Shown here piece by piece: positions 32,228 to 45,049 of a stretch of DNA of 64,000 bases (position 1 is the stretch's first letter; each line of letters starts with the position of its first letter). The stretch is from assembly GCA_020736575.1 (NCBI GenBank), contig JAGPYM010000012.1, forward strand, positions 682,001 to 746,000, read 5' to 3'. Source of the DNA: Thelonectria olida. Its lineage: Eukaryota > Ascomycota > Sordariomycetes > Hypocreales > Nectriaceae. Both the position numbers and the translations under genes were made by a program. A model generated the notes under the pieces. The model made no database searches, was not told where the DNA came from, and saw nothing but the letters and a program-made list of their open reading frames with translations.

Positions 32228-35200
32228 AGGAAGTGAGAGGGATGGTTGCGGCGAGGCTCTAAGATGTGTCTTCTGCTTTGAGCTTCTTGCTACGAAGCCC
32301 TCCAGTTCAAGTCTCCCCGGTCAAGGCCTTCACCTTGAGGTACTGTATCCCAAACCGAAGAAACACACGACCATTTACATGGGATGAAACCCATTAGGCC
32401 TGAAGCGGCCCGGGAAGGATGAGACTGTATCGCATATACGAGGGAGTATGGGGATTCTATCGAGAGGAGGGATGACAGTTTGGACACGGCCATGGATGAG
32501 CTCGGGATATTGGTCAAGGACTAGCGTGTCTCTGACATGAAGGTTGTTATATCAACGGTGATAACTATCAGGAGTTTGTATAGACCAGTCAGCTTTTAGA
32601 TGATTCGAGCCGTTCTCTAGCTCAATATTCTATGAGGAACCCAAAATTTACGGCTCATCTCGTTACAAACAGGTGGTCATGATACCACCCTATATTGTGC
32701 CGGCTAAGTATGGGGTCTTCGAGTCCTCCACATGCCATTTCGCTTACCCTTTGGACGCGCACCTGATGGAGAAGATGTTTCTTTCCAAGAAGGTGAATGT
32801 TTCCGAGACCGAGTGGAATCAACCCAGGGCCGTGGCGAGGGAATGGGGCAGATAAAGTAGGGCTGTAGTTACACCCTCCCCTTACTTCACCATTGACGAT
32901 GACGACTTACGTCTCCTCCCGTGGGCCTCGTTAGGTGGTGGTACAGAGACACACGATCATCTCGGCTGGAGCTCTAAGACATGGCCCAGGATTCGCGTGC
33001 TGTTACAAGGCCTGACCTGGACATCGCATCTCAACGGCTCTTAATCGGCTGACAGGGCCAGAAAGTGGTCAAGATGCAGTGGGTCGCACCAATGGCCGGA
33101 CTTCGTCAATGTCGGTTGCGCAGCGAGGGCGGCGAGGAAGAGATTTGCCTGGTGCAGATGCAAATTCGCGGGACTGGGGGTACGGAAGAAACGTATAATG
33201 AGAAACAAACGGGGACTTTTGACGAACCGGAACAAGGCTGGCGATACATCCAATCTGGGACCTGCAGAGTCTGCAGCTTTCATCTGAAGGGGGCGGGGGA
33301 AGATGGGCTCTCAACTGCAATTCCCCGCGCCAGACTCGAAATGCATCCGTTGGTGGACCAGTGATCCAGGCAACAAGGGCAGTGACCCGAGACTCCCAGA
33401 AGGACCCGAGACAGTGCAACAAGGTTGGTCCCTGTCCTAAGACTCGATGACGACCAAGCCGGACTGGGAATGAGGTAGGCAGTTGGGACTTGATGCCCTA
33501 GTCAGGGGAAAAGGATGAAACCACTGGTGGATGACGCCTCGGCGCAGAAGCCGAAGACAAGTCTCAAGACTACCGACGCGGCTCCCAATAATCGAATGGG
33601 GGATTTGCAATGGAGGAATCTCTCTAAAGACAGATCCTCAGAGTTTGTTATGAAGATTGTCTAGGCGTACTACCTCGGAGTAAGGGAGCCGTGAAACAAT
33701 GGACCTGAGGAGATGAGTTGACTAATTAAAGTAGAGGTGACTGGGGCGAATCAATAGTCGCTATATCCTAGAGATTATAGCAAGTCGCATATAGGTAGGA
33801 ATGTCAAGGGAAATCCCTCCTCCCTGAACGAATTGGAGAAAAAGAAACAAGTCAGCGGAGGGCTGCAAAGAGGTTATATACTTGACATCCGTAGTACAGG
33901 TACCAGGGTGGTCAATGTAGAACCGACTTTCACAGCACAACTCCGCCGAGTATGGGGGACGAGCATAAGTGCTGTGCGATTGCATTGCACCTGTTGCTGA
34001 CTGATTAGTGCCCCGCGGAAACGACACGTCCTAGGCCTAAACTTAGGTGCTGTTGTCGTTGCGTATGTACGTTGTCATCGTAATAAAGACGTCGGGCATG
34101 ACCGACGCATGTCAACCGTTGTTTGATCCTTCTGGGTGTAAAACGGTGTGGTTGGTGTGTCGTGCTGACGGGAAACAGGTTGATCTCTGCAAATAACATG
34201 ACCTGCGGTGGCCTTGCTTTCGGCGGGAGATCGACGCACGCAATGAGATGCCCTGACTCGTGGCTCACAGGAGGAGACTGTGCTGTGCTGTTATTGGTGA
34301 TCGCCGCGCATTACAGGACCCAGAGCCAACAGCAAGTCTCGGCTGGTTAGCGGGCTTCTGGAATTTCCGCTGGACTGATTGCTGAACATAAGCTGCACAA
34401 CTGTCAACGACCCGGACGACAGCAGCCACGTGGTTGAAACGTGACAAGCAGCTTTCAGGGACGGAGCATCATTCCGGATTCTGAAGTCTAGTTAGGAGAC
34501 GGCCTGACAGGCCCAAGCGTGTGCCCCATTTCAACTCGTTTGAGGGTTCCAAAATACCTGCAATAATCAACCGTCCTCGACAAATCAGAGGGTTTGCAGT
34601 GGCGTCAGCGACGCAAGGCATCGGACTTTCGTCGTGCACGTCCAACATGATTTTTGTCCCGTGTTGCCTCGATGTGCCAGTCATAAGCCGTCTTTGTTTT
34701 AACCTCTCACTTCCCAACCTTGACTCAATCAATTTGAAAGAGAGAGGTTGGTGATGAAGTCTTATTGAAGAAAGGAAAGAAAAAAAAGCAATGATAGTTC
34801 AAGCCTCAGTGAGACAACTTGTGGGGGAGATGGCAGCTTGTTGGAAGATTTGTTGAAAACCGGTATTGGCGACCAAACGCTTGCGATCTGGGTGGGGGGA
34901 AAAAGCAAAGTGCGCTGTTCAGTGGGAAAACACCACGATCCGCATTCTGGGGTTGAGCTGTGGTGAGTGAGCTCAAACACCAGCCGGCACTCAAACGCCC
35001 AAGGACCTGATTCGCTATGGCTGCAAAAGCCGGCTTCGACGGGGCGCCACCAAGATCCCCCAGGACCAACTTGCATGCAGAGGCAAGCCATGTGCCTTGA
35101 AGTACCCAGGACTTCAGCCCACGCCGTACAGAACAGACCGGCGTGGTGACAGTCCAAGACACCTGCAGGTCAAGCGTCCGTGCCATAGCTGAAGATCAAA

Positions 35201-36462
35201 CTGGTTGGACACACGTGTGTTTCTCCCACCAAAGGAGGGTCCGTGGCGTTCCAATTGTGCCGAGCGGGGGACCACGGATGGATCCTAGAATTCTTCTCGA
35301 AAGGCGCGCAGAGAAGCGTGACCTGGAGTGGCAGGTAGATGGGATGAAAAGGGAATAGATGCAGACGTATGTTGTGATAGGATATCCAGCAGCCAAGCCC
35401 CATCTGATCAGGATTGCTGATGTGATCTCCAATTCCCCTAGATGGCAAGTCGTATGTCGACAAGGCCCAAGGTTAGTTTATTCATGCTCGATGCGAGGCC
35501 GTGGCATGGTAGAGCCTGGTTAGACTTCCGCCAGCGCTCGGGCTCGGGTGCGCCCATTTGACCAGAAAACCCAGCATCCCCCAGTTTGGAGAGGCATATT
35601 GGTGACGGGTGGCCTAGAGTAGTGCGCGGGAGCGAGCATTGTGGCGAGAAAGAGCAGCGGTAAGCCCAGCCAGTGCCGGCACCAGGCAGGATGCACGAAG
35701 CTGCAAGATCTGATTTTCGAGATACGGAATGGTTGATAGAGTCGAAGGGATAAGCTGGTATCTGGCTGAGCTGGCTGGAGGGTATGAGATGGTGGTGGCA
35801 GGGGCCCCACCGGATCTCGGCCGTTGAAGGGCACAGTAAAGCCCGAGCTGATGCTCGGCCTGCACCGACGAGTCTCGTGCAGTCTCTTTCATGCATCGAA
35901 GCAGATGCTCACCGTGTATTCGCTGGGTTACGTTGTGTGGAACACGGGAGGGCCGCGGATGCACCAGGTGACGTTGTGGTCGGTCCTTTCGAAGGCCGTA
36001 ACTCGTTCCATGCTGCGAATCAGAAACGACAGCAGATGGGACCTGTTTAGATGAGCAAAGGCGAAGTTGCCGCCGCAAGTTGCCAAGTCGTTGGTTGTGT
36101 TATCAGGTTTGCGTCCGCACTCGTACTTGTAGAGCCCGTATCCAGCAACCCACATTCATACCTTAGGTTCCTGAAGTATTGGTGACAAGAATGACCTCAG
36201 ATGCCTTGTGTGGAGAGTGTCGACAACGGCTAAACAAACAAAGGTATAATTCGTCCTCTATTTGGGAGGGCTTCTTGGATCGGGGAGTCTGTCGAAGCAA
36301 CTCTGTTGGTGAGTTGGGAGGAGTTAGCGTTCCATCTATCCCTCAACGAGAGGGAGAACCGAGAAAACACTGGCGACTTCATTTCCGATTTGGATTTCGT
36401 CGATGTCGGAAGGGAAGGAGCGACACAGGGGCATGGGTGCATTGGAGACGGAATCCCGGACC

Positions 36463-36589
36463 ACGCTAGACTAAGTCTAGGTCTAGCGTTAACCCAGTTT
36501 ACTGAATGTCACTACACCCAGGGGCCCCTGCCTGCATCCCCTGCGTACCCCACTTCACCGTCACCGCGCCCGCGCACGCGCACGCGCAC
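36463..36589. repeat. Inverted repeat followed by an alternating purine-pyrimidine run
   Basis: Perfect 9-nt arms ACGCTAGAC (36463-36471) and GTCTAGCGT (36481-36489) flank a 9-nt loop. About 80 bp later, 36571-36589 is an uninterrupted CG/CA alternation, the kind of sequence able to adopt Z-DNA. Neither is inside a recognised gene. Confidence 0.6.
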
Positions 36590-39370
36590 TGGCCCACCCC
36601 AAGATTCCCCTAAGCGGGCAGGGGTCAACGGTACGGCGTCCTCTACGGCTCCCAGTATCGTGTACGAAGTACGAATACAGGCGCGCCCTGAATTGAACCC
36701 GCTCCATAGCATCGATATTGCAGCCAGTGCCGCTCGTTTGTCCCAGCGACCTTTTTTCGTATCTTGGGTGGATGGGTGCCTGTGCCTATCCGTGTGGTTT
36801 CGCCCTCAGGACATCGGGCTGCACCGCCCAGGGCGCACGGTTCGTGTGATGAAGATCTTGAACCGAATGGCTTACAGCAACCGCCGAACAATTGCATGAG
36901 ATGATGCTCTGCAGTTCTGGACGCAGACGGAGGCTTGTTTGGACGAGAGCACTCAAGAGCCAGAACTCAGGGTTGAGGCCTGCGGTAGTTATGAGGCGCA
37001 GCTTCCTCTGCAGCATCTTGTGAGACAGCCCTGTCATCATGGTCCGACATGCAAGAGTCAAGAGGTTGTGTGCATCTCGAACAGCCATTACCCTGGCTTC
37101 GAAGGGATGGGTTGCATCCCGGCCCAACCATCCGCCCATCCGTTACCTCCTGTTCGCCAAACCCAGGATCCAGGTCTTGGTTAGTGGATAGTTACTATGT
37201 AATTAGGGCCCAGCCCAACACCAGCATGGAGCGCTCTCGGTGGCCGCCGCCTGTTGTTAAGTATTCGCAAACCGTCAATGTCTAGATAGGTATTCTGGCA
37301 CTTCGCCGATGCCTGCGAGGGAGAAGCGGTTGCGATAGTTGTTGGACGTTGATGGTCTCGGAATCGGGATGCCTTTTGGAGGCAAAATTGCGAGACAAAA
37401 AGAAAGAAAGAAAGCATGTGGAATGCACATTGCCCGCGCAATAGCTTAGCCTACCACAAATCACACAACACCGTCCTCATGCGATGCTGGTTTTTGCAGT
37501 CTTACCCACAAGTGACCATCGTCAACAGCTCATCCAGCAACTCTGTGGGCAGTACGCCAATGACCGTTTGGAGGTTCTTCTTTGTTTCAGAACGCCACCG
37601 GATTTGGCATCCGTACAAGCCACCCCTGGACATATTGGGGAACATGTCTCACCTTCATTTCTTCTTTTGTCTCCAAAACTCTCCAGCAGAACACCTTTGT
37701 GGACTTCCACGAGGGACGATGGACGGGATGGTCCTCTCCGTGTCACCCTGTTTCCGGATGCCGTCATCGTCCGTGGTACATAGCCAGGTGGCCACCAGCT
37801 GCTCAGTTCGGCTGAGAGTAAGTAGCCGAATGACGGATCCCGCAGGGGTTGAAGCGAACCTGAGGGGTTGTGTCGTCTGTGGGCAGCCATCCAACGACGG
37901 AATGAATAAAAGGATTATTATTCTTTTGACTGACCTGCACTTTTGGGGTCACGACGAAGTTTTGACCCCTCTGTGATCAAGAAACTGCTGTCGAATCACC
38001 ATCGCAGTCACGTTTCCCAGGCTAGCTTCATTGTTCGCCTCGTTTTCTGCTGCGTCAGGTTTCACCTAATGCGTCTCACCGGGCTATTACAACCCTACAT
38101 TGTTTGACTGTAAGGTATGTCAAGACGTTTCCTGCAACCACTTACGAATCCTTTCCCACTGGTCGGCTGGCTGATGTTCCGATCCAGGAAGAGTTTCGGG
38201 GGAGTAGGTACCCGAAGATATTCTCTCGACACCGAATGCCGCGATCACAGAGGACCACCTTCTTGTGACAGATATGAAATCAAGATGGGGCTGGACCGAT
38301 CAGCTACTTCGTATTGCTGTCAGTTCGGATGCTCGCTTCATTGCTCTTACTGCATACGTACCTTCGAGGACCCTCCCGTCCTGGCCGCCGTCGATCTTGA
38401 GCAAGGGCCATGCTTTGTCTTGAAGAGCGGCCGTGCTCAATGCAAAACGACATCGGGGAAACGCTGCACAAAGTTGTCAGAAGACGGTTTGAACTGAACC
38501 AGGCTGAACCTGGATAGAAGCGAGACACGCGTAAGTACCCGTGGAGGCTCTCTGCATACCCGCGAACGGGAATCTCAACGTCTTTTGTTCCATTCGTCGT
38601 CTACTCATCCCGTCTCTCGAGGGACCGTTTTCTGTCGAGCATCTCAACAGTGATTCTCGTGACGCATATGCATAGTGGAGAGGTGCATGGTACGTAGTAT
38701 GGAAGGAATTCCAGTACAGATATGGAGCACTTGGTGCATAGATCCTCCCGTGGATGATGTACCTACACCGTCTCTGGCTGCATCATCTGCAACCTCTCGC
38801 ACGCACCTCTTAGATGAGAGATATTCTATCTCTACGACGTCAGTTTGAGTCCATGGCGGCAGATGGCGGCGTGGCGCTCACGACTGGTCGAGCATGCGGT
38901 TTTCAGTTATTCAAGTGACGCATCCAGCCCTTGCCTCTGCTCTGCCATCGTGCTCTGGTCTTTTCACCAGCACGACTCTATGTCACACTGATGTGTTTGA
39001 TTGGCTAAGGAGTAACAGAGGTAGGTACGAAGTACCAAGTAACTTACGTAGTGTTGTTATGGGAACCGCAATCCTGGAGTCGGTCTTACAACGAGAAACG
39101 GCCGGCTTCATACAACACTGTAACTGAACTGACCTGGAGGGATGCCATCAGAGACGGCCCCTGTTCTTGCCAGCCATGTGAAAAGATCCCGGCCGAGTTG
39201 CTTGGCCGTTCCGGCGGGTCTCCAAAAGCTCAGTGGCGTCCTTGCGTCCCTGAAAAGGCCCCTGGATCCTGGACTCATAAAACCCCCTGGAAGACCTGGA
39301 TGCCCTAGTCTGAGTTAACTACTATCGCAGGGGATGTGGTAATACTTCTGTGATATGACCCACAAGACCG

Positions 39371-40147
39371 ATGTCTAGCCCATGCTGCACTGACTACGAA
39401 GCGGCCCCTTTGAAGGAGGGACTCAAGTGCTGCGGTACGTATTCGGTACTATACTGTATGACAGGACGCGCCTCGAGGGCGCTCGACTCTGAGATGGCCG
39501 CCGCCTCAGTGAAAGGAGATTTATTTGTGGGTGTCGTCCTGACTGGCCCGGGTCATGGCCCGGCTGTTAGCTTGGTCGCTGTTGCGAACTGGCGGGCGTT
39601 GTGCCTTCATCCAGCTAAGCAAGGTACGGGGCATCCGCGCGGCTGGAATCAGTGGGTGGCTAGGAGGTTGGCCGAAGTCCTTGGAGGCCTTGTGAGAGCT
39701 TCTGACGGCGCGCGACAGTTGGGATGGCCTTGGGACAGAGCTTGTGGCGCTTTTGGAACGCATGCCGCTGGGAGACAGTGCAGCTTCCAAGCCATGATGG
39801 ACAGGGCAGCTCGCTATGGGGGCGGCGCTGAGGGCACCCTTGCAAATGGTGCCGGCATGGGGCCCCACCGCGGCAAGCATTTTGAGAAGGCCCCAGCCCA
39901 GCACTTCGTACCAAGCTGCAAAGGGGCAAAGGGGCAGTTGCACTCTTGGGCGCAGCGGCGAGCAACCACCTCCCCGGCCTGGCAATGTACTTGTACACGC
40001 GGAGGACGGAGTCATTGTGGTGGGAGTAGCACAACGCTCCTACCACCTCCCAGAAGCAACCAGGACCAGCACCAACTGGCACGGCTTGCGGCTAGGTACT
40101 TGAACCATTGTAGAATCGACATGGCCCGGTCGTACGGTCCAAATTGA
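39371..40147 (+). CDS. Doubtful 258-codon open frame in a GC-rich patch
   Basis: This frame begins with a true ATG and is the longest ATG frame in the 9-kb gene-poor tract. The product is rich in Gly, Ala, Arg, Cys and His, has no domain I recognise, no signal peptide and no helix pattern. A 164-codon frame lies on the opposite strand over much of the same stretch, which points to a GC-rich patch low in stop codons rather than to selection. It could be a lineage-specific gene or part of a noncoding transcript. Confidence 0.15.
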   Translation: MSSPCCTDYEAAPLKEGLKCCGTYSVLYCMTGRASRALDSEMAAASVKGDLFVGVVLTGPGHGPAVSLVAVANWRALCLHPAKQGTGHPRGWNQWVARRLAEVLGGLVRASDGARQLGWPWDRACGAFGTHAAGRQCSFQAMMDRAARYGGGAEGTLANGAGMGPHRGKHFEKAPAQHFVPSCKGAKGQLHSWAQRRATTSPAWQCTCTRGGRSHCGGSSTTLLPPPRSNQDQHQLARLAARYLNHCRIDMARSYGPN

Positions 40148-41322
40148 AAAGTCGATGTGAACAATTAAAAGTCGCCTGGGCCCGCTCCGTTGCTCCTTCC
40201 TCTAGTTTTGGCCTCCTTCTGTGCTCTGTATGTACGAATACTTGCCTCTCCCCTTCCTTCCTCCCCCCTCCCTCCTTCCCTTCCCCCTTACCCAAACACC
40301 ATCGCAAATTCTCAACGAAGTCCACTTCTCCTTTAGTCACAAACCGAAAACCGAATAAACAAAAAGCGATAAACGACGGGTTATACCCTTTACAACGACA
40401 AACGAGCGCCTATTGCAGTACGCCAATTCTTCATCGGCCGAGCCCGCGACTTAAAAAGCAAAGATATCGCCTGACAACTGCCGTGGTGCGACGATTGTGG
40501 CTTCCTTCTGCCTTAGTGGAGCAGAGAAATCCAGTATCACCTCCAAAAGTGAGTAAGAGTGCAGGATCAAGACGACTTTTCGCATTGTGCTAAAAAGCAA
40601 AAGCATCGGAATCCAGCGCAAATCGCACTTCGACCCAACTCTTGCGAACCGAGGCCGACCGCATTATTGGAGCCTGCCGATCCTTGACCGACCGCTGTTG
40701 ATAATCTCTGAAGCTTCCTCTCCCATCCGCGTCGACGTATTTTCCCTCGAGGAATTCTTGAACGAGTCTCGCGTCGACTTGTATCGATTATCCGGCCTCA
40801 AACCATTGCTCTCCCTTACTGAAACGGCGTGGCGAACAAGGAAGGTGTGTAGAGCCGCAAGATATTGCATCACAGTGCATTTGAGTTGCAAACCCCCACG
40901 AGCTTTCTTTCACCCCCATAAACGCCTACCATTTCCATCACCATACCGCAACTCAGTTCCTTCATCGGCCTCACATTTGCGTTTGCGCTCCACGAGCTCT
41001 TTTTGTGTCGCATTGGGGCGAAATCTAGAATCTCGCATCATCATGCACAGGCCATCCCCGTCACTTCATGTCTAATTACTATCACCTACTCACCATCCGA
41101 AACACAATCCTGCTCCTTATTCCACCCCGCCCAACTAGCTTCTTACATGCGATCCTAGATTCGACCCCTATTTCGATCAATCCCTCAACCTGACCAACTT
41201 CTACGCAGATGCCAATCCCTGAACTTGACATGCGATCATTGTTCATATAGCATCTTTTCCCATTGCCGGTAACCACTGCGCAACAACCTCACGGTCCATA
41301 TACGACACCCAGTCTCACGTAA

Positions 41323-44300
41323 ATGTTTCGGCGACATCACAAGACCCAAAATTACGGCGCTCCTTCACTCTCCAGCAAGTTTTCCGACGACGACGACAAA
41401 AACAGTTTTACCTCGAATCTCCGCGAGCTCGGTCTGATTGGCTCTCTCGCTGCCAAATCTAGCGGCCACCGCTCCGAATCTGTCATAGGACCAAGGTCCT
41501 TTACGGATGCAGCTCCCATTCCTGAGAGAGGTACGCTTAAAAGCTCGATTAAGGCTCATTCGAGGATCTGAGGACTCCCCGCAAATCCTCTGAACCAAGT
41601 CTACAATATTTTCAGACGTGTGGCTGACATCGTTCCCTAGCTCGACTGAAGAAACCTGGCCCCGGATCTGTTCGCACCTACCACGGCCAAGACTCAAACT
41701 CATCCGCCGCTTCCATTAGATCAGCAATTAGCACCGGTTCACGCCGAGTCGGTGGCCTCGAGAATAACATAATGGCGACGAACACTGATAGAAGCCGCTC
41801 TCGACGCGAGCGAACTTTTGTGGGCAGTGAATGTGCTGTGTGCGAGGAACCCCTGGAACACACTCTCCGCGGAGAGCGAATTTTACAGTTTTCGTGTTCC
41901 CATGTCTCTCATGAGGCCTGCTTTTACGAGTTTATCCGAGAATTCGAATCGCAATATTGCCCGACATGCGATGCGCCATTGCATCTCGATACCAGCAGAG
42001 GTGGCAATGTGATTGATATTGGTAGGAACTCCAGAAGACCCAGGCAAGGCACAGTCATTAATCCAGGTGCAGAGAAAATCAGCAACATTGTGCGTTCTGC
42101 CGGCAACGACTCTCGATCAACACTGTCACCCACGCCCACTGCGACACCATGGGATAACCAGACAGTCCGACCGCCTAGTCTCGAGAGCAACCAGAGGCGA
42201 CAGATGCAGCAGCAGCCGTCCATCGGCGGGTCTATCGGCGGGTCTATTGGTGGTTCCATCGGTGGTCGAGAGAGTGCTACACGCGGCCTCAGAGATAGCC
42301 GGGATACGCAATTGTCAGATCGATATGGGCCTTCACGCCATAACCGTAGCGACAGTGAGGCCACAGGAGTAGCCTCATCCGGAGGATATCCTGAGACCAC
42401 CCAGAGTGGCGGGCCTCACCGACGCCATGACTATGATGTCCAGGCTATGGAGACTACACCTGCAAGCCCTCGGCCCATTACCCGCAATCCCATTCCGGCA
42501 CCGATCGTCACTGTGCGCTCGGAGTTCCCCACGATGAACCGCTCGCGCCAACAACAGACGCTTACTTGCTTGGTTACCGTTGAGGTACCAGACAACAAGT
42601 GGAGACCAGATCCCGAGGATCTGGGTGTCCCAGCTCCGCAACCACCTCCGATCAACACTCGTATTGAAGAGGCTTTTGGCCGCCCACCGTCTCCCGCCCG
42701 CAGTGCTCCACGTTTCTACCCCTATGAGTCGGTAGAAGTGTTGGAAGAAATGACGGAGAGTCTACGCAATCGTGTGGACAACTGGCACGGCCTAGATTTT
42801 AGCAGGTATGACCCGAATTCACCCTCATTCTGTTGTGGGTGTAGTTGCTAACCTCGACTAGGTTCGGAAAGTTGAGACTGTATGGTACTCTTCGAGTTGG
42901 GAAGGACAAGGTATCCTGGCAGGAGCTTGAATGTTTCCTTTTCGCCGAGATGCTCATTTGCGTCAAGGAGAAGAAGATTCCGCCACAGATGGCCCAGCAA
43001 TGGGACGATAATGGAGCACCTCGCAAAACCACACGATGCACCTTGAAGGGTTCAATTCTCATCAAGAAGCACCTCAATGAAGTGGCAGAAACAGGAAACA
43101 TCGATGAGAACGTTCTGACTCTCAGCCTCTCTGTTGCCGAGTTGCCTCAATTCCATCTCCGATTTGAGAATCGAAATCAGCTCAAGTTGTGGCAACAGGC
43201 TCTGGCTGATCTCAATGCCGTCGAAACATCCCCGGTACGCAGCCCTGAGTTCGACCGCGGAGAAGTGTCCGAGACGGACGAGGAAGACTGGCAGCGATCC
43301 CGACCCCAGAGGGTTTCTTCGGTCGCCTCCTCTTGGGGTGGTGCTCGTTCCGCTACAACGGCCCCTACCGAGTACACCAACTTCCCCAAGAGCCCGATGC
43401 TCAACTCTATCCATGTGCCCATTGACGTTGTCATTGTGGTTCCCATTTCCTCGTCGATGCAAGGCGTCAAGATCAACCTTGTTCGCGATGCCCTCAAGTT
43501 CATGGTAAACACTCTTGGTGACCGTGATCGCATGGGTCTGGTCACCTTTGGATCTGGTGGTGGTGGTGTGCCTATTGTCGGCATGACGACCAAAGCCTGG
43601 CCAGGTTGGAGCAACATTCTTTCTTCCATCAAGCCCGTGGGCCAGAAGAGCCACCGTGCTGACGTGGTTGAGGGTGCGAACGTTGCTATGGACTTGCTCA
43701 TGCAGCGCAAGCACAACAACCCTATTGCGTCCATCATGCTCATTAGTGACGCATCCACCTCCGATGCCGACAGCGTTGACTTTGTTGTCTCCCGAGCTGA
43801 AGCTGCTAAGATCACCATCCACTCATTCGGTCTGGGAATGACTCACAAGCCTGACACTATGATTGAGCTTTCCACCCGAACGAAGGCGTCGTACACATAC
43901 GTCAAGGATTGGATGATGCTCCGTGAATGTCTTGCTGGCTGCCTAGGTAGCATGCAGACTCTGTCGCACCAGAACGTTAAGCTCAAGCTCAAGCTGCCCG
44001 AGGGTTCTCCGGCCAAGTTCCACAAGATCAGCGGTGCCCTGCAGATTACCAAGCGAGCTACTGGACGGGATGCTGAAGCTTCTCTTGGCGACCTCCGGTT
44101 CGGCGACAAGCGTGATATCCTTGTCCAGTTGGTGATCCTCCCCGACAATTCATCCCAAGAGCAGCTTCCTCAAGATCCTTGGGACAACATTGTTTCTGGC
44201 CTCGAAGCGCTTGGCGGGTCGATGGATAATGACGGCGAGCGAACGCTGTCGGTTGAGGAGGTTCCCTTAATCCAGGCAGACCTCAACTGGGGAGATATCC

Positions 44301-45049
44301 TCCGCGATGGCACTGTCACGCAAATGCCCAGACCGTCGTTGTTGGCTATCACCATGCTGCCAGCTACTACAAGCTCCAAGAAGCCTTGGCAGAACTCGCA
44401 TCCTATCCCCCCCCATCCCAGCATTGTGCAGCGCCGTATGGAGTTGCTCACTTCGGATATGCTTACTCGAGCCCTCACCTTGGTCAGCCGTGGTCAGCAT
44501 GACCGCGCCCACACTCTGTTGAACGAGACTCGTTCGATCTTGAAGGGCCTCGGAAAGGGTGGACTCCCCCCCATCCCACCCATGAACAACAGATCAACGC
44601 CTTCAACCCCCCACCCAGCCAACGAGAGTTCTCCTGGCCTGCCTGGGCTGTCGACTACCCCCGATCGCAAGCATAGTCCCTCACCACCAGCTTCGGCGAC
44701 ATCATCGGGCCCCAACGGTTTCCCCGTTTCACAACAAATCAGCCGGAGCCGCTCCAACGATGGCTTGGGTCTCGGCATCGGCATTGACGCCAACACCGTC
44801 AATGCCTTGGATGCAGAGCTCGAGAGCAGCCTTGAGTGGATCAACCATCCCGCCGTCTTCAGCCGGGACAGCCGCAAGGCCGTTTTGCAGGCCATTGGCG
44901 TCATCAGCTCGCAGAGAGCCTTCACTTTCCGCACTCCCATTGAAGGCCTTTGGTCCGCTCGTGTCGGTGGCGTTAAGCGTCTCACAGAGAAGAGCCGTGA
45001 ATGGCGCGAGGATGGCGGCGGCGAGGTTGGCATCATGGAGGAAGCTTAA
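41323..45049 (+). CDS. RING-H2 / PH / VWA protein, Far1-Ste5-type scaffold
   Basis: Three exons, 41323-41530, 41641-42805 and 42862-45049, giving 1186 aa; introns of 110 and 56 nt restore the frame. A RING-H2 domain lies at 134-179 (CAVC, then CSHVSHEAC, then CPTC). A Ser/Pro-rich linker follows with a SIGG tandem repeat (42219-42266). A pleckstrin-homology-like domain begins at about 459 (FGKLRLYGTLRVGKDKV) and ends near LWQQALADLNAV. A von Willebrand factor A-type fold begins at about 640. The VWA metal site is degenerate: VVPISSSMQ replaces the usual DxSxS. This RING-PH-VWA order is that of the yeast mating-pathway scaffolds Ste5 and Far1, of which filamentous ascomycetes are reported to keep a related single protein. 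Scaffolding of pheromone or cell-fusion MAP kinase signalling is therefore likely, but it is inferred from architecture. E3 ligase activity is also possible. Confidence 0.88.
42219..42266 (+). repeat. In-frame 12-nt tandem repeat (SIGG x4)
   Basis: Four 12-nt units encode Ser-Ile-Gly-Gly four times in the linker after the RING. Units differ only at synonymous positions, so the array is probably old enough to have diverged yet is kept in frame. Confidence 0.9.

Larger units (their letters stand above)
32228..41322. other. 9.1-kb gene-poor tract between utp16 and the RING-PH-VWA gene
   Basis: No gene with a recognisable domain is present on either strand. Most longer frames begin with TTG or CTG and have irregular composition. 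The part from about 40150 to 41322 is pyrimidine-rich (for example 40245-40295) and probably includes the transcription start and long leader of the RING-PH-VWA gene, with several short upstream ATG frames. The 39371-40147 frame is listed separately. Confidence 0.5.

Noticed and set aside
36306..36899. 197-codon frame in the gene-poor tract
   Set aside because: It starts with TTG and runs through the inverted repeat and the CG/CA run, indicating chance openness.
41140..41175. TAGATTCGACCCC resembling a tRNA B box
   Set aside because: The flanking bases do not form a T-stem, and no acceptor stem or A box is found at the right distance.
32228..41322. A decayed transposon in the gene-poor tract
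   Set aside because: I found no transposase or reverse-transcriptase motifs, no long terminal repeats and no obvious terminal inverted repeats by eye; a nucleotide search would be needed to exclude it fully.
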